A DNA stretch of 64,000 nucleotides from Tisiphia sp964030975 (lineage in GTDB: Bacteria; Pseudomonadota; Alphaproteobacteria; Rickettsiales; Rickettsiaceae): positions 1,612,001 to 1,676,000 of the forward strand of contig NZ_CAXIQH010000001.1 of NCBI RefSeq assembly GCF_964030975.1. The letters are read 5' to 3'. Below are positions 46,703 through 56,426 of the stretch, in pieces. Below the pieces are notes generated by a model that was not told where the DNA came from, searched no databases, and saw only the letters and a list, made by a program, of their open reading frames with translations. A program made the position numbers and the translations under genes. The first letter of the stretch is position 1, and each line of letters starts with the position of its first letter.

Positions 46703-48564
46703 TTGTTATCCATTTGAATACTCTGCTTCGAATTATTGATCTTTAATTTTAATTCATCAAGATTAAACGTTATGTTGATAATAGCCCCACCTTCTAGCCG
46801 GTTTGCTAACTCTAATGTTGCACAATGATCTTGTGCTATTTTTTTGATAATAGCTAACCCTAAACCAGTTCCCTTAGATCTAGTTGTTATATAAGCTTCT
46901 GTGGCTCTATCAATTAAATTTGCTTGGAAACCTACCCCATTGTCATCTACTGTAATAGTAACTTGATGATTAGATTTAGTTATAGAAACAGTAATAACAC
47001 CTTGTTGCAATTTAGTAAGCCCTATAGATTCCTCGGCATTTTTTAATAAATTAACCATAATTTGATTAATTTGAGTTGTGTCACAGATAAAATCTATATG
47101 CGGATCATTTGTAAGAAACCTATATAATATTTTATCATTAATTAATTTTCGTGATTCAACCATATTTTTTATAAGAATTACTAAATCACAATCCATAAAT
47201 ACTGGAGCTGGTAATCTTGCAAAATTAACAAATTCAGAGACAATCTTCTTAATATCATCAGTGTGACGTACGATCATCTGTATATATTTATTAAACTCCG
47301 CTTTATCTTCAACTTGATTACTAAATTTCCTCAACAATCTTTCGGAGGCAAGGTGAATGGGTGTCAAAGGATTCTTAATCTCATGAGCTACTTTCCTTGC
47401 AACATCAGACCAAGCAAGTGCACGCTGAGCTATAACTAAATCTCTTTGTTGACGATCAATTTGTTTAATCATCCTATTAAAAGCTGAGGATAAAACGCTT
47501 ATTTCATTTTTATTAATAACGTCTTCTGGCACCTGGATAGTTAAGTCGCCATCTTTAACTTTTTCAGCAGCAATCACTAATTTTCGAATAGGAGTTACTA
47601 TTTTTATAGCAAAGATCATCCCCCAACTTATTGCAGCTAACAGTAGTAATAAAGCAATAAAAATAAATACTATAGAAAATTTGATCTGCATACTGGATAT
47701 ATGTTTTTTAAGACGATAATATTCTTCAGCTGCTCCATTAGTTTTATTAATATGATCGGTAATTTTAGCATCAATCAATCTACCTACCAACAAATATACA
47801 TCATTCTGCTCCTTAAGTTTTATAAGCATTCGAATCTTTGTTGGATCAGATTTTATCTCAACAATCTCTCCTATTTCAGCTCTTTTCATTAAATGAGCTG
47901 GAATAGTAGCAAATGAAATTGCAAAACTTAGGAAGGTGTTAGCAATAACAGTATTAGTAGGTTTATGTAAAACTATAACTTCATCAAGAGAACGCATCTC
48001 AGCTTCAGAATTTAATGTTTCATTAAATAAAATGGGGTTATGTATTAAGTCATAATACATTTCACTTAAATCATAAGCGACAGATAACGCTGTTTCTCGC
48101 AATTGCAGTTTATGCTCATTGATATAAGATTCTGCTACTATTATCGATTGATCAAGCACCGCAGAAATCTTTTTATCAAACCAAGACTGAATGCCAAAAT
48201 TAAAAAAATATGCTGAAAATACTGAAACAACAATAGTTGGGATTGTAGCAACCAAACTAAAGGCAATGATGATACGATTTTGCAATTTCGAGGACTTTTC
48301 CCCCTCTCCTTTATCAACAAAATCTCGTAGAAATTTACGAGCTAATAAAATACCTAAAAATAATAATATAGTAAGATCTACTAATATCAGCCCGATAACT
48401 CTACTTGGGTCTGGACCAAGAGACTTTGGCTCAATTGAAATCACATAATAAGTTGAGCAAGCCAATATGACGGCTACAATTATTAGAACAAATAGTAATT
48501 TACCACTATCACAATATTTTTTAAGATCTCGATAAAAGTGATGCAACATTTTCAACCTAAGCAA
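46699..48564 (-). CDS. ntrY: Sensor histidine kinase NtrY-like
   Basis: A 621-residue membrane histidine kinase. Three N-terminal membrane segments (LLFVLIIVAVILACSTYYV; VIGLILVDLTILLFLGILLA; IIIAFSLVATIPTIVVSVFS), a periplasmic stretch, a fourth segment (FSIVFIFIALLLLLAAISWG), HAMP, HisKA with phospho-accepting His in ARKVAHEIKNPLTPIHLASE, then HATPase boxes (NQIMVNLLKNAEESI, VDDNGVGF, TTRSKGTGLGLAII). The PAS domain typical of NtrY is short or unclear. NtrX is not in the window. It overlaps pccA by 8 bases and the MNT gene by 4. Confidence 0.9.
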   Translation of the reverse strand: MLRLKMLHHFYRDLKKYCDSGKLLFVLIIVAVILACSTYYVISIEPKSLGPDPSRVIGLILVDLTILLFLGILLARKFLRDFVDKGEGEKSSKLQNRIIIAFSLVATIPTIVVSVFSAYFFNFGIQSWFDKKISAVLDQSIIVAESYINEHKLQLRETALSVAYDLSEMYYDLIHNPILFNETLNSEAEMRSLDEVIVLHKPTNTVIANTFLSFAISFATIPAHLMKRAEIGEIVEIKSDPTKIRMLIKLKEQNDVYLLVGRLIDAKITDHINKTNGAAEEYYRLKKHISSMQIKFSIVFIFIALLLLLAAISWGMIFAIKIVTPIRKLVIAAEKVKDGDLTIQVPEDVINKNEISVLSSAFNRMIKQIDRQQRDLVIAQRALAWSDVARKVAHEIKNPLTPIHLASERLLRKFSNQVEDKAEFNKYIQMIVRHTDDIKKIVSEFVNFARLPAPVFMDCDLVILIKNMVESRKLINDKILYRFLTNDPHIDFICDTTQINQIMVNLLKNAEESIGLTKLQQGVITVSITKSNHQVTITVDDNGVGFQANLIDRATEAYITTRSKGTGLGLAIIKKIAQDHCATLELANRLEGGAIINITFNLDELKLKINNSKQSIQMDNK

Positions 48565-50554
48565 ACTCTAGTAATACTTGACCACTAACCACCTGCTCCT
48601 TTTCATTAACTAGGATTTTAGCAATTTTTCCATTACGCTCAGCAACAAGTATATTTTCCATTTTCATAGCAGTTAAAACCATAATTTCTTGACCAACAAT
48701 TATCTCACTACCTTCTTGAACCTTAATTGCAATGATTTGCCCTGCAAGAGGAGCTTGCATCTCTGTTTGCTCTTCTTGGATATTTTTGGTAATCATTAAC
48801 GCTTCTAGTTCAGACGTTCTTGGAGAGCGGACATAAGCTTTCACAGTAATGCCTGAATGCGATAACATATAACCTGTTACGATATTTTCAATTTTTACAT
48901 TGGCTTTTCTACCATTTACAATACAGGGAAAAAGCCTACTACCTAAAGTCCAATTACTGCGTATGTAGATTCTATCATTTTCTTGTCTTATGTTATAACC
49001 ATAATCTACTGATTTAATTAACACTGAGAATAGCTTATCATCAATTGATACAACCCATCTAGTACCAATTTTATTAGTTTGATCGATTATTTGACCAGAA
49101 ATTAACGATGCCCGTTTCTGCTCAGCCATATAAATAAAAATGGTTGTAGCAAGGAATATTTTAGTAATTTCAGATGTTAAGCTTGCCCCAGAAAAACCAT
49201 CTGGATATTCCTCTTCTATAAACGCGGTATTTATATCACCTGCTATAAAACGAGGATGTGATATTACCGCTTCTAGAAAACTAATATTATGGGAAATACC
49301 TTGTATTATATAAGAGCTTAAAGCAGAACGCATAACTTCAATAGCTTGTTTTCTAGTTTCTCCATAAGTACAAAGTTTTGCAATCATTGAATCATAAAAC
49401 ATACTGACTTCCCCTCCAAGTCCGAAACCAGTATCCACACGGATATTAGCATTTTTTGGGGGTTCTGAATATTCAGTAATTCTACCACCAGACGGCAAAA
49501 ATCCACGCATTGGATTTTCTGCACAAATTCTAGATTCAAATGCGTGACCCTTTAACTTTATATCTTCTTGGGAAAATGATAATTTCTCACCAGCAGCAAT
49601 TTTTATCATCTCTTCTACTATATCAATACCAGTAATTAGCTCCGTCACTGGATGCTCAACTTGCAACCTAGTATTCATTTCAAGAAAATAAAAATTCTTA
49701 TCTAAATCAACTATAAACTCAACTGTACCGGCAGAGTAATAACCTACTTTACTAGATAAAGCTACGGTCTCCTGATACATTTTTTGTCGTATTTCCTCAG
49801 TAATAAAGGAGCTTGGGGCTTCTTCGATCACTTTTTGATGATAGCGTTGAATTGAACATTCTCGCTCACCTAGACAAACACTATTACCATACTGATCAGC
49901 TAATAATTGTATTTCAATATGCCTTGGGGACTTAATTAATTTTTCAATGAATAATCTACCATCACTAAAATTATTTACTGCCTCAAGCTTAGCTGATTCA
50001 AAGGCATTAGCCATTTCTTCAGAGTTCCTCACCACTCTCATTCCGCGTCCACCGCCACCAGCTGTTGCCTTAACTATAACAGGGAAACCTATTCCCTCTG
50101 CAATTTCTATTGCCTGATTTATATTGCTGATAGTACCCATATAGCCAGGAACTGTGCTAACTCCTGCTTCCAAAGCGATTTTCTTTGCTTCAATTTTATC
50201 GCCCATTTTCTTAATGGCAGAAGCATTTGGACCTATTAAGGTCACTCCTTCCCTTTTTAGAATATTTGCGAAATTTGAATTTTCCGATAGAAACCCATAT
50301 CCTGGATGTACCGCCCCAGCACCACTCGCTCTAATAGCATTTATAATATTTTTAATTGACAAATAACTTTCAGTGGCAGGAGAATTGCCGATATAATAAG
50401 CTTCATCAGCATATTGTACATGCATTGAATGGGTATCGGTTTCCGAATATACTGCAACTGATGTAATACCCATCTTTTTTAGTGTTCGCATTATTCTCAA
50501 AGCTATTTCACCACGATTGGCGATTAGAATTTTATCAAATAACGGTTTAGTCAT
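48557..50554 (-). CDS. pccA: Propionyl-CoA carboxylase alpha subunit (biotin carboxylase + BCCP)
   Basis: A 665-residue acyl-CoA carboxylase alpha chain. The biotin carboxylase domain (1-450) has KILIANRGEIALRIMRTLKK, the ATP-grasp loop KATAGGGGRGMRVV, CSIQRYHQKVIEEAPS, YFLEMNTRLQVEHPVTELIT and RICAENP. A linker domain follows, then the BCCP domain with biotinyl lysine in VLTAMKMENILVAE near the end. It works with PccB to make methylmalonyl-CoA from propionyl-CoA. ATG at 50554; pccB lies upstream in the same direction, about 525 bases away, with a repeat between. Confidence 0.94.
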   Translation of the reverse strand: MTKPLFDKILIANRGEIALRIMRTLKKMGITSVAVYSETDTHSMHVQYADEAYYIGNSPATESYLSIKNIINAIRASGAGAVHPGYGFLSENSNFANILKREGVTLIGPNASAIKKMGDKIEAKKIALEAGVSTVPGYMGTISNINQAIEIAEGIGFPVIVKATAGGGGRGMRVVRNSEEMANAFESAKLEAVNNFSDGRLFIEKLIKSPRHIEIQLLADQYGNSVCLGERECSIQRYHQKVIEEAPSSFITEEIRQKMYQETVALSSKVGYYSAGTVEFIVDLDKNFYFLEMNTRLQVEHPVTELITGIDIVEEMIKIAAGEKLSFSQEDIKLKGHAFESRICAENPMRGFLPSGGRITEYSEPPKNANIRVDTGFGLGGEVSMFYDSMIAKLCTYGETRKQAIEVMRSALSSYIIQGISHNISFLEAVISHPRFIAGDINTAFIEEEYPDGFSGASLTSEITKIFLATTIFIYMAEQKRASLISGQIIDQTNKIGTRWVVSIDDKLFSVLIKSVDYGYNIRQENDRIYIRSNWTLGSRLFPCIVNGRKANVKIENIVTGYMLSHSGITVKAYVRSPRTSELEALMITKNIQEEQTEMQAPLAGQIIAIKVQEGSEIIVGQEIMVLTAMKMENILVAERNGKIAKILVNEKEQVVSGQVLLEFA

Positions 50555-50715
50555 AAAGTCTCGTACTTAAATATAATATTAGGCATTATACCAGATGTTC
50601 TGCCCCCCACTAATAGATAATTAAAAATAATTTCACTAATTTTTGTGTGTATCTTATTCACAGCTATGAGATACACACAGAATTAATAAGGTGTGTACCT
50701 AAGAACCACTTTAGT

Positions 50716-50957
50716 CACAACTGTCGAAAGTTAGAAGGTAGAGCGGGTTTAGAGGTCATCATAGCAGTTTAAAAGTTGCAGAAAAATAACTGGCGTCATT
50801 GCGAGGAGGCGTAAGCCGACGAAGCAATCCATTTCTGGTCGCTTTTTTGGATTGCTTCGTCACCACTAAAGTGGCTCCTCACAATGACGTTGACCACATA
50901 CGACTTTTAAAGTGTACTATCTAAACCCGCTTCCCCTTCTAACTTTCGACAGCTGCG
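50716..50957. repeat. actgtcgaaagtt element between pccB and pccA
   Basis: Ends caactgtcgaaagttagaag and inverted cttctaactttcgacagctg. The centre is a palindrome with gtcattgcgaggaggc and cctcacaatgacg arms. Same family as 8432-8671. Bases 50555-50715 and 50958-51079 hold no gene I can support. Confidence 0.82.
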
Positions 50958-51079
50958 TGTGCTATTCCCTCATTTTCAAATCCAATTCTCCAGGTCATTT
51001 GAGTATATGCATCTCCTACTAATCCTGTACTTGTTCACCATTTGCATTCTTGGTCAATTTTTTAAAGTAGAAGAGTACG

Positions 51080-52624
51080 CTAAAGTGGCAAGTTGTCATG
51101 TTTCTTCCATGGTAACTGTACTTTCTTGTTTTGAAGAAAGTTTAGTGCTTTACATATACGCCATCTAGTATTCTGAGGTTTGATAATATCATCTAGATAC
51201 CCTCTAGATGCTGCAACGAAAGGAGAAGTAACAGTATCTTTATACTCCTGAATCTTCCGTTTTTTTGATTCTGGATCTTTACATTCTTCTTTAAATATTA
51301 TTTCAGCAGCCCCTTCAGCTCCAAGTACCGCAATTTCTGAATTGAACCACGCGTAATTCACGTCACCACGAAGATGCTTTGAATTCATTACTATATAAGC
51401 CCCACCATAAGCTTTCCTGGTAATTATGGTAATTTTCGGTACAGTTGCTTCAGCGTATGCATACAATAATTTTGCTCCATGTTTGATAATCCCGTTATGC
51501 TCTTGGGAAATACCAGGTAAAAAGCCCGGTACATCAACTAAAGTTACTATCGGAATATTAAATGCATCACAAAAACGTACAAATCTTGCTGCCTTTCTTG
51601 ATGCGTTAATATCCAAACAGCCAGCTAAATGTAATGGTTGATTTGCAACAAATCCTGTAGATCTTCCTTCCATATAACCAAAACCGATTATAACGTTTCT
51701 AGCAAAATCTGGTTGCAACTCAAAAAATTCTCCTTCATCCACAATACGTTCAATTAATTCTTTCATATCGTAAGCTTTGTTTGGAATACTTGGGACTAAG
51801 GTATTTAGAGACATATCAACTCGATCAGCTGGATCTTCGGTGTGACGATATGATAGTGGACTACGATTTGATAGAGGTAAAAAATTAAAAAATCTTCTAG
51901 TTTCTAGGAGTGCTTCTATATCATTTTTAAAAGCAAAGTCAGCAACACCACTCTTGGTAGTATGCATCTTTGCCCCGCCAAGCTGTTCTTGGCTTACTTC
52001 TTCACCTGTAACAGTTTTAACTACATCCGGTCCTGTTACAAACATATAAGAAGTGTTTCGCACCATGAATATGAAATCTGTTAAGGCAGGAGAATAAACA
52101 GCCCCTCCAGCACAAGGCCCCATAATTAAGGTGATTTGCGGAATAATACCGGAAGCAATTACATTGCGTTGGAATAATTCACCATAACCAGCGAGAGCAT
52201 CGACTCCTTCCTGGATTCTTGCTCCTCCCGAATCATTTATCCCAATAACTGGGGCTCCTACCGCCAGAGCAGAATCGAGTATAGAACATATTTTTTTAGC
52301 ATGATACTCACCAAGGGATCCACCGAATACCGTAAAATCTTGGCTATATACAAAAACTAACCTACCATTTATGGTGCCATGTCCAGTTATTACTGCATCT
52401 CCTAGGAATTTTTTTTCTTCCATTCCAAAATTACTACATCTATGCTCAACAAACATTCCTGTTTCTTCAAAACTCTCAGGATCTAGCAATAACTCTATTC
52501 TCTCTCTGGCAGTAAGCTTACCTTTCTTATGTTGTACGGCAATTCTTTCTTCCCCTCCCCCTTGACGGGCATTATTACGCTTTTCATCAAGTGAATCAGA
52601 AGAATTTGCAATATGTTGATTCAT
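51080..52624 (-). CDS. pccB: Propionyl-CoA carboxylase beta subunit (carboxyltransferase)
   Basis: A 514-residue carboxyltransferase. The N-terminal crotonase-fold half has KGKLTARERIELLLDPESFE, GGSLGEYHAKKI, GINDSGGARIQEGVDALAGY and GPCAGGAVYSPALTDF (oxyanion glycines). The C-terminal half has VPGFLPGISQEHNGIIKHGA, KAYGGAYIVMNSKHLRGD and AWFNSEIAVLGAEGAAEIIF. It transfers carboxyl from carboxybiotin to propionyl-CoA. ATG at 52624; the C-terminus PWKKHDNLPL is standard for this family. Confidence 0.95.
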   Translation of the reverse strand: MNQHIANSSDSLDEKRNNARQGGGEERIAVQHKKGKLTARERIELLLDPESFEETGMFVEHRCSNFGMEEKKFLGDAVITGHGTINGRLVFVYSQDFTVFGGSLGEYHAKKICSILDSALAVGAPVIGINDSGGARIQEGVDALAGYGELFQRNVIASGIIPQITLIMGPCAGGAVYSPALTDFIFMVRNTSYMFVTGPDVVKTVTGEEVSQEQLGGAKMHTTKSGVADFAFKNDIEALLETRRFFNFLPLSNRSPLSYRHTEDPADRVDMSLNTLVPSIPNKAYDMKELIERIVDEGEFFELQPDFARNVIIGFGYMEGRSTGFVANQPLHLAGCLDINASRKAARFVRFCDAFNIPIVTLVDVPGFLPGISQEHNGIIKHGAKLLYAYAEATVPKITIITRKAYGGAYIVMNSKHLRGDVNYAWFNSEIAVLGAEGAAEIIFKEECKDPESKKRKIQEYKDTVTSPFVAASRGYLDDIIKPQNTRWRICKALNFLQNKKVQLPWKKHDNLPL

Positions 52625-52912
52625 ATATGGCTATTATAGTTCATTATAATCATAACTCGTAGTATAATAATAAAATGACGAAAAGATAGTAGAAATTTAT
52701 CTGAATTATAATAGCTCCCATATTTTGTTCATAGCAACTTAAGAAACCTTTACAGCCTGACTAACTCACTTTACGCATAATCACACGGCAATTTAAAAAT
52801 TGCAGGAAATACAGGGCGTCATTGCGAAACCACGCGAGTGATCGTGGCAATTGTAAGTTGCCATTCCCGCGTTGTAAGTTGTCATTCCCGCGTAGGTGGG
52901 AATCTAGATAGC
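52625..52912. other. Repeat-rich intergenic gap upstream of pccB
   Basis: Bases 52790-52912 contain partial palindromic units (gtcattgcgaaaccacgcga; gtcattcccgcg twice). Nothing coding seen; the pccB promoter should lie here. Confidence 0.5.
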
Positions 52913-53194
52913 CCCCGTCAAAAGTCTAAAGATACAACATCTGCTATGTTTAAACAAAAAGGATGTCATTCCTGCGTAGGCAGGAATCTATAATATCTCA
53001 GGGCTTTTTGTCCACTATTTTAGATCCCTGCCTTCGCAGGGATGACAAGCTTGGTACTGTGATTAGGTTATAAAAACTTTGTAAATCCATAAGGTTTTTG
53101 ACAAAATAAGGTGAAAATCTTATGGATTTTGATGTGATTTTTAACCGCAAACATGCATTACCTCTCATACCTACAGCCTTTTTGACGGAGCGAC
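52913..53194. repeat. Dispersed repeat with ccgtcaaaa/ttttgacgg ends, uninterrupted copy
   Basis: From gcccccgtcaaaagtc to cctttttgacggagcgac. The segment from 52988 matches 37747-37917 plus 38875-38905 and gives the empty target site of the IS630. The ends resemble the tips of the IS at 6547. Confidence 0.8.
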
Positions 53195-53196
53195 TA

Positions 53197-53332
53197 TAGT
53201 TATGCTCATAGGATTAGGTGATAAAGAACATAACGATTGTAAGTTGTCATTCCCGCGAAGGCGGGAATCTAGATACCTGCTTTCGCAGGTATGACACAAA
53301 GTTTGTATCACCTAATTCAATAGGTTTCACTA
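53197..53332 (+). mobile_element. 136-bp MITE, complete copy
   Basis: tagttatgctcatagg ... ggtttcacta with TA on both sides, directly after the dispersed repeat. 53333-53486 holds further palindrome fragments and no gene. Confidence 0.9.
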
Positions 53333-53486
53333 TAGATACCTGCTTTCGCAGGTATGACAAGTTAAACCTCGCAGGCGTATAACACAAAACAGGATTGCTT
53401 CGTCGCCCCCCACCCAAAGCGGTTCCTCGCAAGACGCTGTGCTGTTTCCCCTGTGACTTTTAAATGCCATACGTCAAGGTGAATAA

Positions 53487-54263
53487 CTAAATAACGGCAA
53501 CAACTGGTATGTGATCAGAAGGTTTAACTTTAGCTCGCAAATTGTAACACATGTAGCAGTTATCTAAATAATCTGCAACATTGCTCGAGGCAAGTATCAT
53601 ATCAATACGCATACCTTTATTTTGTTCAAAACAACCTGCTCTATAATCCCACCAAGAGAATTCTTGCTTAGTGGGATTTGCTAATCTATATAAATCCTCA
53701 AAACCAGAATTTAAAATAATTCTCAATCGTTGTTTTTCTTCATTAGTAAAACAAGTGGTATTTTGTAACTCTTTTGCTGAGTATACATCAATATCAAAAG
53801 GAGCAATATTAAAGTCCCCTCCAACTATTATCTTAGTATCAGGAGATTTCTTGGATTGTAAGTAATTAATTAAACCGTCATAAAATCCTAATTTCATCTC
53901 AAATTTATCACTACCTACCAATGAGCCGTTAGGGGCATATAATGAAGTAATACTACAAAAACCTATTGGAGTTTGTACAGTGATTTCTATCATTCGTGCT
54001 TGCCCAGTACAGTTAATCGCCGGAAAATCTTTTATCACTTCATCAGCTGGAAATTTTGATAAAATAGCAACACCATTATAGGATTTCTGACCATGCACAT
54101 AGACATTATAAGCTAAGTTCGATAATTCATCAAAAGGAAATTTCTCAGTTTCACACTTGATTTCTTGTAACAAAACAATGTCGGGATCTACGTCCGTTAG
54201 AAAGTCACGTAAATGTTGTAGTCTCGTTCTTATAGAATTAATATTCCAAGTAGCTATTTTCAT
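53487..54263 (-). CDS. xthA: Exodeoxyribonuclease III
   Basis: A 258-residue AP endonuclease/3'-5' exonuclease of base excision repair. MKIATWNINSIRTRLQHL, the metal-binding Glu in VLLQEIKCE, YNGVAILSK, LYAPNGS, the catalytic Asp/Asn in IVGGDFNIAPFDIDVY, WWDYRAGCFEQNKGMRIDMI and the terminal His in KPSDHIPVVAVI are all present. ATG at 54263. Length and motifs are normal. Confidence 0.95.
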   Translation of the reverse strand: MKIATWNINSIRTRLQHLRDFLTDVDPDIVLLQEIKCETEKFPFDELSNLAYNVYVHGQKSYNGVAILSKFPADEVIKDFPAINCTGQARMIEITVQTPIGFCSITSLYAPNGSLVGSDKFEMKLGFYDGLINYLQSKKSPDTKIIVGGDFNIAPFDIDVYSAKELQNTTCFTNEEKQRLRIILNSGFEDLYRLANPTKQEFSWWDYRAGCFEQNKGMRIDMILASSNVADYLDNCYMCYNLRAKVKPSDHIPVVAVI

Positions 54264-54297
54264 TTAAGATTCTTCATTTAAATTTTGTTCACAGCCT

Positions 54298-54414
54298 AGT
54301 ACTACAGTCGTAAACTTTATGCATACAGTACACGGGTTCTTTCTTTATCTTTAAAGTGACAATCTTTTGCTCTGGCTTGGTGTCGTCTTCGCCATAAGGA
54401 TAGGCTTAAGAATG
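54298..54414. repeat. 117-bp dispersed repeat, copy 2
   Basis: Near-identical to 8182-8298. Followed by unique sequence up to the IS5 edge. Confidence 0.75.
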
Positions 54415-54500
54415 CTTCCTTTGTTGTCGTAAATAAGCTTGAAAAAATCAACTTTACAAAACGTCTAATTTCTTGAACCGTATAAGGTGGTACCTTTTGT
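54317..54500 (-). pseudogene. Short gene remnant cut by IS5
   Basis: A frame of about 62 native residues (RQKVPPYTVQEIRRFVKLIF, SSLFTTTKEAFLSLSLW) ends in the 117-bp repeat. Its start is supplied by the IS5 end. Family not recognised. Confidence 0.35.
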
Positions 54501-54513
54501 CTAGGGCGTGTCA

Positions 54514-55415
54514 TCAATTCAACAAAATTACAGAAGCAGCAAGATGAATCGCCCCCAAAAAGTTTTGAGCCGTTTTATCATAGCGTGTGGCAATCGCCCT
54601 ATATAGTTATGCTCATAGGATTAGGTGATAAAGAACATAACGATTGTAAGTTGTCATTCCCGCGAAGGCGGGAATCTAGATACCTGCTTTCGCAGGTATG
54701 ACACAAAGTTTGTATCACCTAATTCAATAGGTTTCACTATATTGTTTAAGCTTAGCAAAAAAACTTTCAATTAAGTGCCGTGCCTTATAAAGCTCTGTAT
54801 CCAATTCTATTGGAATTTTGCGATTCTTCCTTGATGGCATTACAGCCACACAACCTTTTTCTTTTAGCCTGTTCCTTACCCGCTCATATGCATCATAAGC
54901 CTTATCTGCAAGTACATGCAATCCTTGTGTTAGTCTTTCCATTAGTGCATCACTCCCTTGCAAATCATGTACTTGTCCTGCTGTTAAATGAAAGCCAGTC
55001 GGGTTACCAAGCCCATCGACAGTTGCATGTATTTTAGTTGACAAACCACCCTTGCTGCGACCAATAGCTTGATCAGTTGTTATGACTTTTTTTTTGCACC
55101 AGCACTATGTTGATGTGCACGCACTATTGTAGAATCGATCATCGCATACTCATTGTCTGCATCAGCTGCAAGTAACTCAAATACCTTCTGCCAAACTCCT
55201 CTCTGACTCCATCTTGTATGTCTTGTATGAATTACCCTAAAATCCCCAAATCTCTCAGGCAAATCTCTCCAAGCTATTCCTGCTCTATATCTATATAGTA
55301 CCGCCTCTACAAAAAGACGATTGTCCTTAGCTGTTACTCCTACATCTCCTTCTTTTCCAGGTAGTATATCCTTTATCCTCTCCCATTGCTCATCTCTTAA
55401 AGCATACCGACGCAT
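54514..55415 (-). pseudogene. IS5-family transposase (copy 2), orfB split by MITE
   Basis: OrfA (55080-55415, 111 residues, MRRYALRDEQWERIKDILPG) is intact and lacks the 13-bp duplication of copy 1. OrfB begins MSTKIHATVDGLGNPTGFHL and runs to FFAKLKQY, where the MITE enters; copy 1 shows the uninterrupted continuation RAIATRYDKTAQNF. A run of A near 55090 is the expected frameshift site between the frames. Confidence 0.85.
54604..54739 (+). mobile_element. 136-bp MITE, complete copy (in IS5 transposase)
   Basis: tagttatgctcatagg ... ggtttcacta with TA at 54602-54603 and 54740-54741. The other IS5 copy at 19750-19785 gives the empty site ccctatattg, fixing the MITE ends. Confidence 0.95.
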
Positions 55416-55488
55416 TTCAACTTTCCCTTTAGTTTTTTATAAACTTAATGATTTATATCACTATGTCAACTCATTTGATGACACGCCC

Positions 55489-55634
55489 TAGACTTTTTGC
55501 ATAAGTCAAAAATAGTTGAGGGATTTTTAGGAGAAACGAAACCGAGTACCGCAGCGTACATAGACGTACGTGAGGAGCGGAGGCGAGTTTCGACGACAAA
55601 ATCACCAACTAGATTGACTTATGCAAAAAGTCTA
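55489..55634. repeat. RPE-like element, intergenic copy of the tolB insert
   Basis: Inverted ends tagactttttgcataagtc and gacttatgcaaaaagtcta (perfect 19 bases). The core matches the in-frame insert of tolB. It supplies the last bases of the scaffold gene's stop region. Confidence 0.88.
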
Positions 55635-56423
55635 TTGTTTCTTATCATAAGCGATTTTGTACAATTGTTCCCTACGTTTAACAGCTTGCTCATGTCCCGT
55701 ATGATCTTTACTCTTTAATTTTACCACAAACTCGGGGTTAGATTCAAGTTTTTCTATCTCTGCTAATGCCCCATCCCTACTGTTAATTGCTGGTATCTCT
55801 TTACCAGTTACTAACGAGTCGGATTTTAAGGTTTCACCGACTTTAACTAATAAATCAACTAAAGCTGGTGAGTAATGTGAATCTTCAATTAATTTAGCCA
55901 GTTCTTTAGTGCCAAACTTAGATAAGGCTGCCTGCATCACTGTCATTTTACTGTCAAAACCTTCACCATAATTGTCTTTCAGCCAACCAATGTGAGAGTG
56001 ACGTGTTTGCTCAATATCATTTTGTTGCTGTTTCTGCAAATCCTGCGAAAAACCATATAGAGAATTAAGTAGCTTCTCACCTTGCCTTTTAGATAATCCG
56101 CTTTGGTAAAACATGTCCTCATAACGAGCTAAATACTCTTCATCTTCTTTGGAGCGTTTATCAGTATATCTCTTATCTTCAGGCAGTCCCAAGCGACTAT
56201 AGAATTTATGCCACTCTTCATCAGAGCTGTCATCTTTTGGCACAGCAACTCGCTGATTCAAGCTTTTCTCTGCTTCCAAATAGCTCTGAGCTAAAGATGA
56301 TACATCTTTGAATTTGCCCAGTGACTCAGCTTTACGTATTTCCTCAGGCATATTAGTTAGCCAATCATTACCAGAGGAAGTAGGGCTAGTTTCATAGTTA
56401 TTAGCAGTTACTTCTTTGCTCAT
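55632..56423 (-). CDS. Phage capsid assembly (scaffolding) protein
   Basis: A 263-residue, highly charged, helical protein. NDWLTNMPEEIRKAESLGKF, SLAQSYLEAEKSLNQRVAVP and KFYSRLGLPEDK are typical of scaffold proteins of T7/podovirus-like phages, which guide procapsid assembly and are absent from the mature virion. Its neighbours upstream (Bbp19-like protein, head-tail connector) support this. The reading frame is intact; other structural genes are broken, so it is probably a relic. Start ATG 56423. Confidence 0.72.
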   Translation of the reverse strand: MSKEVTANNYETSPTSSGNDWLTNMPEEIRKAESLGKFKDVSSLAQSYLEAEKSLNQRVAVPKDDSSDEEWHKFYSRLGLPEDKRYTDKRSKEDEEYLARYEDMFYQSGLSKRQGEKLLNSLYGFSQDLQKQQQNDIEQTRHSHIGWLKDNYGEGFDSKMTVMQAALSKFGTKELAKLIEDSHYSPALVDLLVKVGETLKSDSLVTGKEIPAINSRDGALAEIEKLESNPEFVVKLKSKDHTGHEQAVKRREQLYKIAYDKKQ

Positions 56424-56426
56424 AGG

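Larger units (their letters stand above)
54505..55487 (-). mobile_element. IS5-family insertion sequence, copy 2, carrying a MITE
   Basis: Ends ggcgtgtcatca/tgatgacacgcc with CTAG at 54501-54504 and 55488-55491. Same IS as at 19681 plus a MITE at 54604-54739. Confidence 0.92.

Noticed and set aside
50959..51168. 69-residue plus-strand frame
   Set aside because: It runs from repeat-flanking DNA into the antisense of pccB and has no ribosome site.
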